DNA of 64,000 nucleotides from Membranipora membranacea. Lineage: Eukaryota > Bryozoa > Gymnolaemata > Cheilostomatida > Membraniporidae. Of this stretch, positions 11,890-24,361 are shown one piece after another. The position numbers were made by a program, and so were the translations under genes. The notes beneath the pieces were generated by a model. That model worked only from the letters and a program-made list of their open reading frames with translations, made no database searches and was not told the origin of the DNA. The stretch covers positions 24,118,001-24,182,000 of the forward strand of contig OU612068.1 in the NCBI GenBank assembly GCA_914767715.1. The letters run 5' to 3'. Positions within the stretch are counted from its first letter, which is position 1; each line of letters begins with the position of its first letter.

Positions 11890-13580
11890 GACTGATGAGT
11901 TGAAAATGGGAGAACTGGTTGGTGAAGATCAATTTGGTAATAAATATTACAGAAATGATGAGCACTTTATGGGTAAGTGAAATAATAAACTTCATCTAGA
12001 TGAGTTTGGTGCTGGAATTTTACCCAGGTTTGCTGGTAGTGACACGCCACTTCCTGCTGCCTAGGCAAAACTTGAGCACTTCCGCTGCATCTAAACTAAT
12101 GAAATGGTCTTTCCCTTTAGTTGTTCGTTTAAGTGCTCAGGTATTGCCGGATCGCTAGTATTGTAGTACTGTCGTTTGTTATCAAACACATTGGGCATGA
12201 GAATAACTAGCCTGTCTTGACAAGCTTTGTTCGATGGGGGGGGGGAGGGAACAAAGCTTGTCAACTCTTGCATGCTCGACTGTCGAGCAGCCGATATTAA
12301 ATATTGTCTTCTCTTTCGATCGAGAAGATAACTCCTTCATCACACTAATCAATTTGTATACATTCCTATACAAAATTATTAGTGTGGTAAAGGAGCTATC
12401 TTCTCGATTGCAAGAGAAGACAATATTTAATACCGGCTGCTCGACTATACAATTTGATTAGTGAGATAAAGGAGTTATCTTCCCGATCGAAAGAGAAGAC
12501 AATATTTAATATCGGCTGCTCGACAGTCGAGCATGCAAGAGTTGACAAGCTTTGTTCCCTCCCCCCCCCCCACCAAACAAAGCTTGTCAAGACAGGCTAG
12601 AGAATAACATGCTTTCTCCCTATACGCTGAATCATTAACATGGAACCAGTGTCTAGTCAGCCAAGGTATGAAATGCCAGGTTACTGTTTTGTCTCTATAA
12701 TTGAAGAACTAATGTAAGATTGGTTGCCAATATTGGACAGAGTAGTTAAATCAGTCATCCTGTGGGATATTTGTTAGTTGAAGTGCTAAGACGTTGCTGG
12801 TTGATGGTAGTATCATTCCTTTAATTAGTTATTTGTGATATTTCATCTTCAAACCGATACATAATAATTGTAATAAAATTTACTGTTTTATTTTTTAGCA
12901 AGGAACAAGTGGGTTATTTATAACCCCAATTTCAGTGTCAACTACAACGCCTCTCAGATCCCTCCTGAATGGTGAGTAACTGATCAAGTTCAAGTGCAAA
13001 CTGACAAAAGCCATGATAGCACTTGTGCAATTTAGACTGATGATTTAACTGTGTATGACTCTGATGGATTATTTTTGTATGGATTTGCGGAGGATACATT
13101 TCACATTTCTGACCACATAGCCTGATTTCCAAAAAAGTATAAGCTAATAGAAATAAAATCTGCAGCTTTGCATGTGTATTCTGCATCAAATAACTATAAA
13201 TAATACCAGTAGCCATATAAATTGTTCCGTTGATAATGACAACTGACACAGATGGCACCATATATAAGGAGAAAAGAATTATTAACTTCAGACTTAAAAT
13301 CGCATTTTCAAATGCTCAACAATTACGTGTCTATCCTGTTACATTGTTCTTTTACATTTCCTTTTCTGTTGCATATTTGTTCCGTTACTGTTATCTGTTC
13401 TGCATATATTTCAGGCATAGATGGCTCTCTGATATGTGTGATACCCCTCCATCGGTAGAGCCACCAGTAAAATACAAATGGATGAAAGAGCATCGAGAAA
13501 ATATGACAGGAACGAACCAGAGATATGTACCTTACAGCACTACCAGATCCAAAGTAGAATCATGGACACCACCCAAATAG
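11890..13580 (+). CDS. NDUFA12: NADH dehydrogenase [ubiquinone] 1 alpha subcomplex subunit 12, exons 2-4
   Basis: This is an accessory subunit of mitochondrial respiratory complex I, on the matrix side (known family role). The exons are 11890-11972, 12899-12971 and 13415-13580; reading phases agree and the stop is at 13578-13580. Exon 2 encodes TDELKMGELVGEDQFGNKYY, the conserved LVGEDxxGNKYY signature. Exon 3 encodes NKWVIYNPNF and ends QIPPEW. Exon 4 continues HRWLSDMCDTPP and ends with YVPYSTTRSKVESWTPPK, the diagnostic C-terminus. Exon 1, which should encode about 30 N-terminal residues and end in the first two bases of an Arg codon, was not found. A MITE sits directly against the exon 2 acceptor and another is in the intron at 12208-12599. 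Coding sequence shows no break. Confidence 0.93.
12208..12599. mobile_element. MITE with long inverted repeats and 9-bp target duplication
   Basis: It starts TAGCCTGTCTTGACAAGC and ends GCTTGTCAAGACAGGCTA; the arms are more than 100 bp and include a poly-G/poly-C run and TCTTCTCTTTCGATCGAGAA. GAGAATAAC is duplicated exactly at 12199-12207 and 12600-12608. Long arms and a 9-bp duplication fit Mutator-like elements. It lies in the NDUFA12 intron. An extra internal copy of the subterminal block gives a three-fold structure. Confidence 0.9.
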
Positions 13581-15084
13581 ATTCAAACTTTTTGTGACGA
13601 TGAATTAATTATTATTGTTTCGAGAGCTATAATTATTAATTATCACCCAATACTATCTGTTTTGTAAAACAGGTTAGTGTGAGAGTGATTAAGGAGTCGT
13701 GTACCCATTGATATAGAGCAGACAACCTCATTTGCCTGAAAATCCTTTATGAATACATATTGATCTGTTAAAGAAAATTGCAAGTTTGATGTTCAAGCCA
13801 CTGGTATCTAGAACTGACCCTTTTTAGAATATAAAATGATCTCTTCGTTAAAATAATCTACACAAAAACATAACAATTATTAACGGAGAACTCAAGGAAA
13901 TTATTGTGTTTGATGGATGAATGGACTGTATCAATTTGATTGCACTAAATACAGTTCTAAATATCAGCATTCGCAACACAACAAATTTTTTTATTACCAA
14001 ATATATGTATCAAATGTGGTTTGCTGAAACCCATGTGTTTTACAGCAGAAGGTCTCATCAAGGACTCTTTGGTCTCATCTGCTTCCTTTATGGCTTATAG
14101 AAAACTTTGCAAAAGTATGGTTTCATATGTAAATGGACAGGGGAGATTACTCCGAAATACACATTGTGTTTTTAGTAATCGCCCCTGATCATTTACAGAT
14201 GAGACCATACTTTTGCAAAGTTTAGTTCTATAAAACGAAATCATGCCATCTTGTTTAAAATGCTAGTTATTGAAAATCTAAAAGTATTATCAGCTAAAAC
14301 TAGTAAAACATCATAATCTAAAAATTCCATATTAATGTTTAAATTATCTCTTACTTACAGTAGAGATTCATCATCGGGGCAACAAACCAATACTCTCAGA
14401 GTGATTACAGCAAATATGACTGATTCAAGCACATCCGGATGGGTTTCTTGCAACTATTATTACTGGTCCCATCCCATCCAGAATCCAGATCAGTATTCAA
14501 CCACCAACAGTTGCCAAATAGTCATGCGGATGGGTTGGTGACAGTCCAACTTTGAGATTGATACAAGGTGGAATGGATGGCCAGTTAGTACTGGCAGATA
14601 GGTATTTGACATATGCGGATGGCCTTTGTACAGAGATGTGTGGTGGATGGCCAATTTCGAAAACATATTTAAGCTTACCATCTGAAGTGAGGTTTGACAA
14701 AAACCAATCATACCAGAGTTGATAAAGCTCTAACCAAACTGCCCTTTTTCAAAATTCACTATTATCAACCATTTGGCATTGGCAACAAAGGGGCTGCACA
14801 CTCTGTTGTTTCAATCATAATTATTAGGGCATTCTTGCTTTCAAATGATGAACAATGCCACAACGTTACCTAGAATAACATTGTCTCCGGCTCAAGGTGA
14901 ATCAATGTTTGCCTCAAGTCAAGCCTAAGAGTAACAGGTACTGTTCTACTTGGTCAACCATATACTACAACAGCTTCGTTTTTCAGTGCAGTGTGAACAG
15001 GGAAGACCCTCCCTGGTGTAACCAGTCCAATAATGTTTTGAAACTTCGACAACCTCAACCTACACTATGGTACTATAGCTGGAG
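13581..15084. other. intergenic, no gene recognised
   Basis: This follows the NDUFA12 stop codon. Apart from the palindrome at 14096-14232 I see only AT-rich DNA and short open stretches. Part of 14880-15084 may be eroded 5' sequence of the LINE. Confidence 0.45.
14096..14232. mobile_element. imperfect palindrome, MITE-like, about 137 bp
   Basis: The arms ATAGAAAACTTTGCAAAAGT and ACTTTTGCAAAGTTTAG-TTCTAT pair outward. Pairing continues inward through CATTTACA and GGGGCGATTACT with a few mismatches and a loop of about 20 bases. No clear target duplication was seen. Confidence 0.65.
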
Positions 15085-16760
15085 AGCAGACGCCAACACC
15101 ACCTCATCCGTACTCTTCACATAGTAAACATGCTGAGATATCTATAGGACAGGTGAAATGTGCGCTGAGAAGAATCAACACACAGAAAGCCACACACAGC
15201 CAAGATTATCCAACATGGATAAGTAAAGCGTGTCACGAAGACCTTTGTGTACCTGTAACCAGAATCGTAAATCTGACACTCCACTCCTGCAGATTTCCAT
15301 CACTCTATAAAACAGCCGAGATATCACCAATAGCAAAGACTAAATCCGCATCATCTTGTAAGGACTATCGCCCTATCTCACTACTATGGCACATTGGGAA
15401 ACTGATAGAGTCCTTTATGAACCGACAACTCCAAGATGAACTTCAAATTAAACTAGACCAGGGAGTTACAAACTCCTTGACTAGACACTAATCAGTTTGC
15501 GTACAGAAAGGGTGTAGGCTGCACAGATGCTCTGGTTAACTTGTTGGATGATGTGACTACTATGCTCGATGATACTGACAATCATGGGGCTCAACTGATC
15601 TTGTATGATTTTAGCAAGGCTTTCGACTTGATGAATCATCAACTTCTACTCACAAAACTACAAGAGCTGGAATTATCTGATGCACTAATATCTCTCGTCG
15701 CAGATTATCTATGTAACCGATCACACTGTGTCACTCTAAGATGCCACAATGTGAAGTCAACCTACCGAATATGCAACACTGGAATCCCTCAGGGCACACT
15801 CTGTGGACCCACACCCTGGTCAGCATTCGTAAACTCGCTCAAATTCTCACAAGGCGCCACCATCAAATACGCAGATGATACGACCACCTACTATCCACTG
15901 AAGAAATCCACCACTGAGACCACTAGCTGCACTCGATCAGAAGTCGACTTTATACCTCCTGAAGTCGGACAATAACTAATCAGAGAGTGCAGTGATTGGG
16001 CTAATCGGAATAAGATGTGTCTTAATGTCCAAAAAACCAAGTCGCTCAATGTATCCCTCAGAAAATCTCTAAACATGAACTCTGAACTTGTTACGAACAC
16101 CAACCAGAGCGTCACTAACGTCTCAAGTACAAGATTACTAGGCGTGACACTTGATAGCCACCTTACATTCAGCGAACATGTGTCCGAGGTACGAAAGGCT
16201 GCAAATCGTAAAATCCACGGATTGTTAGACCTGAAACAATCTGGGGTTAACACAGAAACACTTGTGATGATGTACAGAGCCCAAATACTGCCAACAATAA
16301 CCTACTCAGCTCCAGCTTGGTTTCCTTTCTTAGCAGACTATCTCAGGAACGAGCTGGAAAAGATCCAGAAATTAGCACTGCGAATAATTTTCAATGACCT
16401 TGAACATTATATCGATAGACTCAACGCTGCTAAGTTAACACCACTTTGCGATTTATTCCATGACATATGCTCAACCAATGTGCTGAGAATCGTCAATAAT
16501 CCAGAACATCTGCTGAGAAACCGCCTAAATAACAAAACCAACGCAAGACCACAGAGATCTGTAAGAAAGTGTCAAACTGATGTGTATATAAAACGGTCAC
16601 GAACTGTGAAATGTAGCAAGGCAATCTTAAAAAACAAAGACTATCTAGCCTAACAAGTTTAAATTGTTTCTGTTTTACAATTTATTATTTATTGCTTTCT
16701 CTCTCCAAGGGGGCTTTTTATCTCGACAAAGAGTATATATTAAACAAACAAACCATTATA
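15085..16760 (+). mobile_element. decayed LINE, reverse transcriptase region
   Basis: Three overlapping frames (15153-15491, about 15486-15975 and 16015-16653) together read as a non-LTR reverse transcriptase. Motifs in order are CKDYRPISLL, NQFAYRKGVG, YDFSKAFDLMNH (catalytic Asp region), TGIPQGTLCGP and KYADDTTTY (YADD catalytic pair), then a thumb and C-terminal segment with RLLGVTLDSHLTF. Frameshifts near 15480 and an in-frame stop near 15973 show that it is dead. No endonuclease domain was recognised, so the copy is 5' truncated. The 3' end is approximate, near an AAACAAACAAAC tail. It resembles CR1/Jockey-type elements, but the clade is not established. Confidence 0.88.
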
Positions 16761-17693
16761 GTGAAGATAATCACTCCTTGAAGTGCCACAAATAACAAAA
16801 CATAAATACTTGGACCGTTTATTTTTAGTGTGCTTTTTCTCATGTGAATGCATTTCATTTTCATCCTGCATATATGTCCGATAGGTCAAGTCTTGAGGGA
16901 TGTTCTTGAATAGGAGTGTTTCCAGATCCCATCCATCTCTTCTATAGAACCAACAGTAATTAATTACGCAGCATAATTTCACCTTGGTCTGTTTTTTTTT
17001 TATTGCTCACATAATGAAATTTATCATTATTACTTATATACTGTACACTGTTCATTTATAATAAATGCGTAAAGAGGTGAAAATTATTATGTTGCATTCG
17101 CGCCCATTTGCTGGCACCTGGAATTGCTTCCCTCCTCTGAAATTTGATCCACTGCAAATTGAAGCTGCTCCACGGGGAACAACTCCAAATAAAAGAGAGT
17201 TGATCAAACTTTATCTAACAAAAATAAGGGGTAAAGGCGCTGAAACTTGCAATGTGAAATCGAATTAAAATGCCCACATTTCCAGCTTATGTGGAGCATA
17301 TGCTGAACTGAAAAATATCATAGTCAAAAGAAATCATAAATTTTACGATAATAAAACTCACTAGTAAATACAGCATACTATAGGACATTCTCAAGGCTCA
17401 AACAGTAGAACAATTTAAAGTATAACTTGGCCTTGGGCAGACAAACGGTAAAATTCCACAACCATAATATAATATAGATACACAGTACATTAGATATATT
17501 ACATAATTGAATGATTGCGGAATATGTAGGAGTTATGTGTAAGTAATATGGTAATGAGTATTTATCTATCAACAGTATTGTTTTAGGTTTGAATGAGTAT
17601 CATCTCACTCCGCCTGCAGGGTGAAAATGACTGAGGAATAAATTGTGGTGATGAGCCAGCTATACAAAATCACTCCACTGGGGATAAAGAAGT
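16761..17693. other. intergenic, no firm gene
   Basis: An open stretch on the minus strand (16740-16982) follows a possible acceptor (CTATAG) and another lies on the plus strand (17065-17268). Neither resembles a known protein or joins convincingly to another exon, so I do not call them. Confidence 0.4.
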
Positions 17694-20600
17694 TCAGTTG
17701 GAAGCAGGGGTGCTTAGTGGCCAACTAGTCAGATCAGCAGATGCACCTATAACAGCAAAATTATATTGGTTATTTGAATTTGACAAGGCCATCACTTATC
17801 AGAACATCAACACAAGTAGTGTTTATGAATATCCTCACAAAAAAAAACCTTTAAAAATTTAAATTGCCAAGTGTTCTCACATTATGTAGTGCACATGCTG
17901 ACATCCAAATCAATACAGTTTTATGGGCACATACAAAAATATGGGCACTCCTACCTTGGTCTCCATCATTCTCCATCTGTCCTTCAATGTTGAGACCTGT
18001 TGATCGTTGCTCAATCCTCTTTTGATTGTCTATATAAATAATGAATGTAAGCATTAATTTGAAAACTCAAGAAAGAAAACATCAGGTTTATGATATAGAC
18101 TAAAAAGTGAACTACGCCACGCAGCTGCAACATATCTTCATATGTGTGGTGGCTTTTTCTATTTATGAAACTCATGAGGCAGAATGAAATAATGGTAAGT
18201 GCTGTCTTCATGGGTGTGAATTTCAGACAGCTTTATATGAGAGAGGAAATGAAAATAAGATGTGTGTCTAGAGCCTCTTGAGCATAACACTTACTTTCAA
18301 TCGCCATTATCTTCTGGTCAAACTGCTGAATATCTGAAACCAATAATTAAAATCAGAATAAGATTTGATTCCAGTGTTTTCAAAGATTTTCCTCATTCTG
18401 TTATTGATGACTATTTATTATTAGGTATATAAAAGATGACCAAAGAAACAATAGGGAAATAGGAATTTTTAACGACTAAGTGTATGAAAATAATACATCA
18501 GTAATGCTTTGCCTTTTCTGACCTGAGATGTGTCGAAACAACAGGGAACTTACGTCAGGGGTTAGCAAAGCTATGTATTGCAATGAGACATGCAAAAAAA
18601 TCATGCTAAAAACAAAAACGTGGAGAGTGGGATGCGGCTTGACAGTGGTTTCGGTTGAAGCCTATCTCAGCCTTGTATCATCTAAATAATTTTGATCAAA
18701 AAACACAGTGGACCTTGGGACACAACAAAAACATTCTTTCACAATATATATAGCCTATACCATTGAGTCTAGTTGCCTATATCAGCGATCTATATGCAAT
18801 CATGATTTGGGAGAAAATATATAAGGTATGATGATTGATGTTATCATTTAGTCAGAGTGGGTATAGTTTGTACCTAGCATCAAGGATACCAAGCTATATT
18901 GTCTGAGCTGTTTTGATACAACCCCACAATCAAATTAATTTGGCCCTAATTCTTAATTCCAACACTGGAGTCAAACTTTGCATAGGACATATAGCAGACT
19001 TCGTAGAAGAAGTGGTCGGTTAGTTATACTGCAGCTGGGTTTATTGGAGGTCATAGAAAAGGCTAACTTGTGGTTGATGTTAATATGTAAGCTTAGCGCA
19101 AGCAACTGATCCATAAGGCCTTTGTCTGCACCTGGCCAGAGAAAAGATTTGGTGCCATTATACAACTTTCTCGTTTTAAACATAAATGTATCTCTTACCA
19201 TTCTTGATAGGTGTGAGAATATCTACAAAATAAGATATAAATATTCAATATTCATATGCAAAATATATGTGGATTATATATATATATATATATTGACTGC
19301 AATTTTATAATTTCTATGTATATGCATGCTCTCATATTCTCAGCCAACTAACAGTACATTTTGTGACAGTATTTTTTGGCTGTAATAACTCACTTTCGAG
19401 CTTGTCAAATTCCACGCCCATCTCTCTCAAATCTGAAACAATTGAATTTTGATTACACTTAATCAAGATGCAGGGCAATTTTCATAGCAAAATAATAGCA
19501 TGATCATTTTGAAGATCAATTAAGGAAGCTAACCATTCATTATTATATGCTCCATTAATGTACATGCAGGGGTGAGAGCCATTATACCATGATCAATACA
19601 AAAAGAATATAACAAAATCTTGTAGGGTTGTTGTCAGGCAAGCATAAAAAATATTCACGTTTCACTCTTACTCATGCTTTGGAAGCAAGCAAGGACATAG
19701 AAGGGATTGATGAAACATCCATAGGAGCTCTATTCATGACAAAAACAGAACCTGAATTGCTACTAAATCTTTGCTGAGAGCAAAGATGATATGTGATTGC
19801 AAAAAGTTTAGCGGACACCTATCGGAGTGTCTGAAAATATGTTTACGGTGCAGATAGCTGTTGAATCATTTGATTTGTGAACCTGCTAGGTATGGGCTTC
19901 AGTAAAAAAGTGGACATGCTATGTACTGCTTAGCAACAGGGGAACAACCAATAACGAATTACCATCCCTATAAAGCCAAATTAAAAGCATTTTATGTACA
20001 GGAAAAATCAGTAACATGTCAACTATCTAAAACAACAACAAAATTTCAGGACATTCGCTGCATGAAGGCATTCATAGGCATAGAGGTTCAATCCATAGCC
20101 TTATATTAAGTCTATGGATTGAACAGAATGTAAATAACTATCAGTATGTTACTCACCCCAAACCTGACTATCATGCCGTGCTTGTATCATTGCTGAAAGA
20201 GAGGTTGAAAGGCTATATAATCAATAATTGACAATTATTTAGACACCATTCTCTTACATTTGGAATCAAAAAATTACTGGTAGGCCTATTAAGAAGTTGC
20301 ACAGGAACACTGTAAATATACTTCATGTACCCGACTTCTCAAAATTAGCGAGACATTGACTTTTGCACATCCCGCTAGAAGTGCGAAGACAAAGAATAAC
20401 TTGAGAGCCAGATTTGGAATCTCCATGCTTCATTCATTTTCAGGGCTATTTGTCTCATGTTCCAGGAGTGTGTAAAGAAAATTTAGAATAAGGTGGAGTT
20501 TTTCCGAAAATCTTATAACGTTGATATATTTCAATGATGGTGTGTGGCGATGATTATGTGAGTTTGTTTCCTTTTTTTTAGAACAGTAGCTTTTATAGCT

Positions 20601-23600
20601 GGCTGATGACACCCCAAACATACTTCTTTCTGGGCTCATAGGAGGCTGAAGGAATTCCTAATATCAGTGTCACAACTAGGGTTAACGTCATACAACCTGT
20701 AGCAGTTGACCCAATGCATAAGAACTTTAATTTCATATTTTGAAATGATGCATGGTTCAATGTACATACCTTCTGCAGTGGTCCCCCTTTGATTGCATAT
20801 TAGCTTTACACCTTTCATGTTTTCCTGCAAAGCTACAAAAAAAAACACAGTCATGTAAACACACAAAGATGTCATGAACTTTGAACATTGCCTAGCTAGT
20901 TCGAAATTGGAACCTAAGAGGTATTTCTTAGGAAGAGCAGGCCTAAAAGAAGTCGGCAATTCACCTTATCTATGATTTACGCATCATTATAATTATTGCA
21001 AACCTGATGGATAAAGTAGAGGTAATCTTGTTTATTCAAATCTATTTGTGCTTTATTCATTCAACCATAGACTTGGTAATAAAGAACATTTTAGTACATT
21101 AGTGTTCAGTCATGTGGCAAGCCAAAGAGTCAGATTTCTCTGACTCTTTGTCCAAATGTAAAGTATATAAATAAGGATACCTTTGAATGAATTGGCAGTA
21201 TTGCTCCGAGCTATAGCAATATGACGTTCTAAAACTAAAAAAGTCATATTATTTACTCATATGGCCGTATGGCATGCATGCAGTATACAAGACAATTCAA
21301 GACCCATTAGGCAAGAAAACATTTATTGTACCGTATGCACCAACAAACCAACATACCACCAAACTCTTTTGACCACCAAAGTACTAGGGAACATGTGTTT
21401 GATGTCTTTAATACACATAATTTTGGTATGTTGCAGAAGTCCTAACAAAAAAATACAAATCTTCAGACATGACATCTCTATGTCAGAGAATGAAAATTTC
21501 TTAATCATTGTGTCTCCATGAGATCCAGCTGAGTTAATCTCGGGTCGGGTCCTGGTAGGTTCTGAGCTGGGTCCCAGCCTCCCGAAGGTGCTGGGGGCTG
21601 GAACAATCAACCTTGAAAGCTCCTACAATGAAATTCGAACCCACAACTCCGATCGCCTGCCAGTGAATAGCAAGCGCTAACCGTTTGTGCCAACTCGCCA
21701 TCCCCAAAAAAGAACGGGTTGATGGCGCTAATTAGCATACCCGCTATTCACTACTCAGAGTTGTTTTCTATCGTCCAATAGCACAGACCACTCCACCAAT
21801 GCCACCCTATGTAACACAGCGTACGTGTTAGGGTTGTTGGCCTTATATGGCCCATTGCTGGGGCCCATTGCTGTTACCCCTTGTAGTGATTTTTTAGCTG
21901 TTTTTCCAGCTTGTCAGCATGTCTTTCTATGCTGTCACATGTCTTTCCATATTTAGTATCATATTGCTTAGTAACAAACCTTTCACTTTGCGCTCCAGCT
22001 TCTCCGATTTCTCTGGAAATGAGAGAAAATAATACGATATTGTCATCACATAATCATAGTGATGACAGAGGAAAACAATACCATCAATTGGTATATTATC
22101 CAACATCCCACCAAATCATTTTAAGGCGAATGCATGATCTCACAATGATAATGTCAGTGGTTATTTTGAGGATCGTACCGATGATATCGCTTACAAACAA
22201 ACTTATTATCAATATAGTAAGCAAGACCAACGAAAACGTTTGTTTACTCAACGACTCACATTGAACATGATATGCCTACCAGTTAGAATTGCCACTCCTG
22301 GTTGCAGATAATCATTCCTTGCTGCAAGCTGTGCAAGTTTTTCATCCATGTATACCTTCATCACAACCTCCATTTGTGCTTTAACCTGAGCCTCCACCTG
22401 TGCTTTTACCCGAGCGTCTAATTGTGCCCTTACTTCAGCTACCTGTGCGTCTACCTGGGCCTTAACTTGAGCTGCTACTTCTGCCTTAAATACGGCTTTC
22501 GACCGCTCATCTAAAAACATATATTGGATTGATTTTTATGATCACATGGATGGATTGGATTTTTAGTACTAAGCTAAGTTATATTTTCTGTTTTGTCTTC
22601 TTAGTTAACTGTATATGTATGTGTGTATGGTAGGCTACCAGATCACTGATAAAGAAGTTACACTACGAGATAAAGAGAAGAGTATACTATAAACATCCGG
22701 CTATTGGGAAGTGCATTATCACCTTTGAGCCTCTTATTCTCAGACAGCAGAGCACTATAACTTGGTCGTTCTTCAAGTTCAAAGTCTACATCTAGTGGCT
22801 CAAAGGACTTTAGATCACCATCGATGTCAAGGTCGTCCGATGAATGAGACTCCCTATGCTTCCCAGTGAGTCTGAACCCTTCTACAACATAATATATATG
22901 AGAAGTTCTATAATGTTCATTTGAATAGCACGATCATAGACAAACTTCTTTGATATTAATAATAATATTAACCATCATTCTTAAACCATCCTACCAACAG
23001 CCCATCACTCAGTAGACATACTAGAAAAAAAAGAAAAACTGAGAGTGAAAATTTTATGTTTACCAGGGGCAAAAGCTCTATGGTGGTAAGGAAAATCTAA
23101 CCTTTGGTTTGAGCTCGTATATCACCTTTTCTCAGAGCGACAGAACTGGTCCTTCTCATCCTTATAGGGCTTAAACTGCAACAAAATTATATATCATAAC
23201 ATCATAACATATATGGATTAAATTCGCCTAGTCCTCCCCTGATAGTGTATAGGTAGATATTGGCAAGGGAGGCATACACATGGACATACTCGTTAATATC
23301 AACAAATTTATGGACTGATCTTTCACATTATGTGTTGTACCTTGACACACAAATGATAATGCCACCACAAATATCAGTTATCAGATATGAAGGCATAGAC
23401 TACTGCAGAGATTCAAATCACTCTTCCACATAGGGCTGCAGAGGTTTCATCAGTGAAAACTTGAACAACGACATATTTTTGTTCCATTTTGTTTCTACCT
23501 CTAAGGTATTGCGGTTTCTCATCTAGCTGCCGGCCTTAAAATTTCGATTTTTTATGATAAGTTAACCATACATTTAATGAGCGTTACCTTGAGTCATCAA

Positions 23601-24361
23601 AGCTTGTGCCATTAGGCCAGCTGTTGCTTCTGGAGAAGAAGCCAGAGGACTGAAGGGTGTCCATTCCTCCATAATCAATGCTATCGTCCGGTGGTTTGTA
23701 ATTATCCATGATAACGAGCTAAAATATGTAGAAGGTCAGAGATAGTATGACAAAATTATAATGGGGATGGGGGGTTTCATTCAGACTACTGGATATCTCA
23801 GTTATGCCTACTGATCTCATATTGCTGAATATCCTATAAGGTTGGTAGCTTTCAAATTTGTTGGTATACTATTGATTATGCAATTCATTTTTAGTGTCAC
23901 CATTCTTAATATCAACGCTATGGCTTACTTATACAGAGCATGGATGGAGAACAAATTGAATCATTGATCAAAAGAACGTAAGATTATCATGGACAATGGT
24001 TAATGAACAGGAAAAAGAGGATTTCCGTTTAAAAAAAAGGAATTCAACACAAATCTTGAGATAATGAGACTCTACAAGTATTGAGTTGTGCTGTTGAGTA
24101 TAGTGTAATTTCCAGCACTACAATGGTGGGAAATTTCATTGCTTTTCGTTTCTAGGAGATTTGTTCATAGTAGTAAACCTAAAGGTGTACTGGGCTGATC
24201 ATACATCACCCACTTTTGTACATTAGATTTTGTATTTTGCACATTATATAGTTTCTTTAGGCACTTTGGAAGTTTGTATCAGTTCAGTTCATGTGTTCAG
24301 ATGCAACTATTCTTACCTCAACTGTAGATGATTGTTGATCAGAGGCCTGAGGTCGCATAAA
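17694..24361 (-). CDS. unrecognised coiled-coil protein, at least 12 coding exons
   Basis: I do not recognise this protein. From ATG at 23709 the exons are 23588-23718, 23102-23175, 22723-22881, 22280-22510, 21980-22012, 21181-21228, 20770-20832, 20157-20192, 19394-19432, 18295-18333, 17955-18029 and 17694-17746. All junctions are GT/AG and phases agree; nearly all introns are phase 1. The product is 323 residues. An upstream exon at 24317-24361 reads in frame and could add 17 residues. The N-terminus is Ser/Asp-rich with a basic motif MRRTSSVALRKGD (about residues 47-59), a possible kinase or 14-3-3 site. Residues of about 119-180 are a four-residue-period helix of AQVK/AQVD/AQVE type, then charged helical segments encoded by exons of only 33-75 bp follow. 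No signal peptide or membrane segment is seen. It is probably a cytosolic structural or adaptor protein, which is inference. SINE sequence lies in one intron. Confidence 0.82.
19272..19292. repeat. TA dinucleotide repeat
   Basis: A short (TA)n microsatellite in an intron of the unrecognised coiled-coil gene. Confidence 0.9.
21519..21800 (-). mobile_element. composite SINE with tRNA-like head
   Basis: On the minus strand a leader of about 80 bp (containing ACAACTCTGAGTAGTGAATA) precedes a tRNA-like part with box A TTGGCACAAACGGTTAGCG (21693-21675) and box B GGGTTCGAATTTC (21642-21630). A tail containing GGTTGATTGTTCCAGCCCC follows. The same leader, tRNA-like part and tail, in the same order, occur on the plus strand at 51960-52185, which defines a dispersed family. 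It sits in an intron of the coiled-coil gene. Confidence 0.8.

Noticed and set aside
16740-17268. Possible exons on both strands between the LINE and the coiled-coil gene
   Set aside because: No partner exons, no homology and conflicting strands. The final exon of the coiled-coil gene already ends at 17694.
21628-21706. Functional tRNA gene
   Set aside because: Box A and box B are present, but the acceptor ends do not pair well, and the same unit with leader and tail is dispersed at 51960-52185. A SINE fits better.
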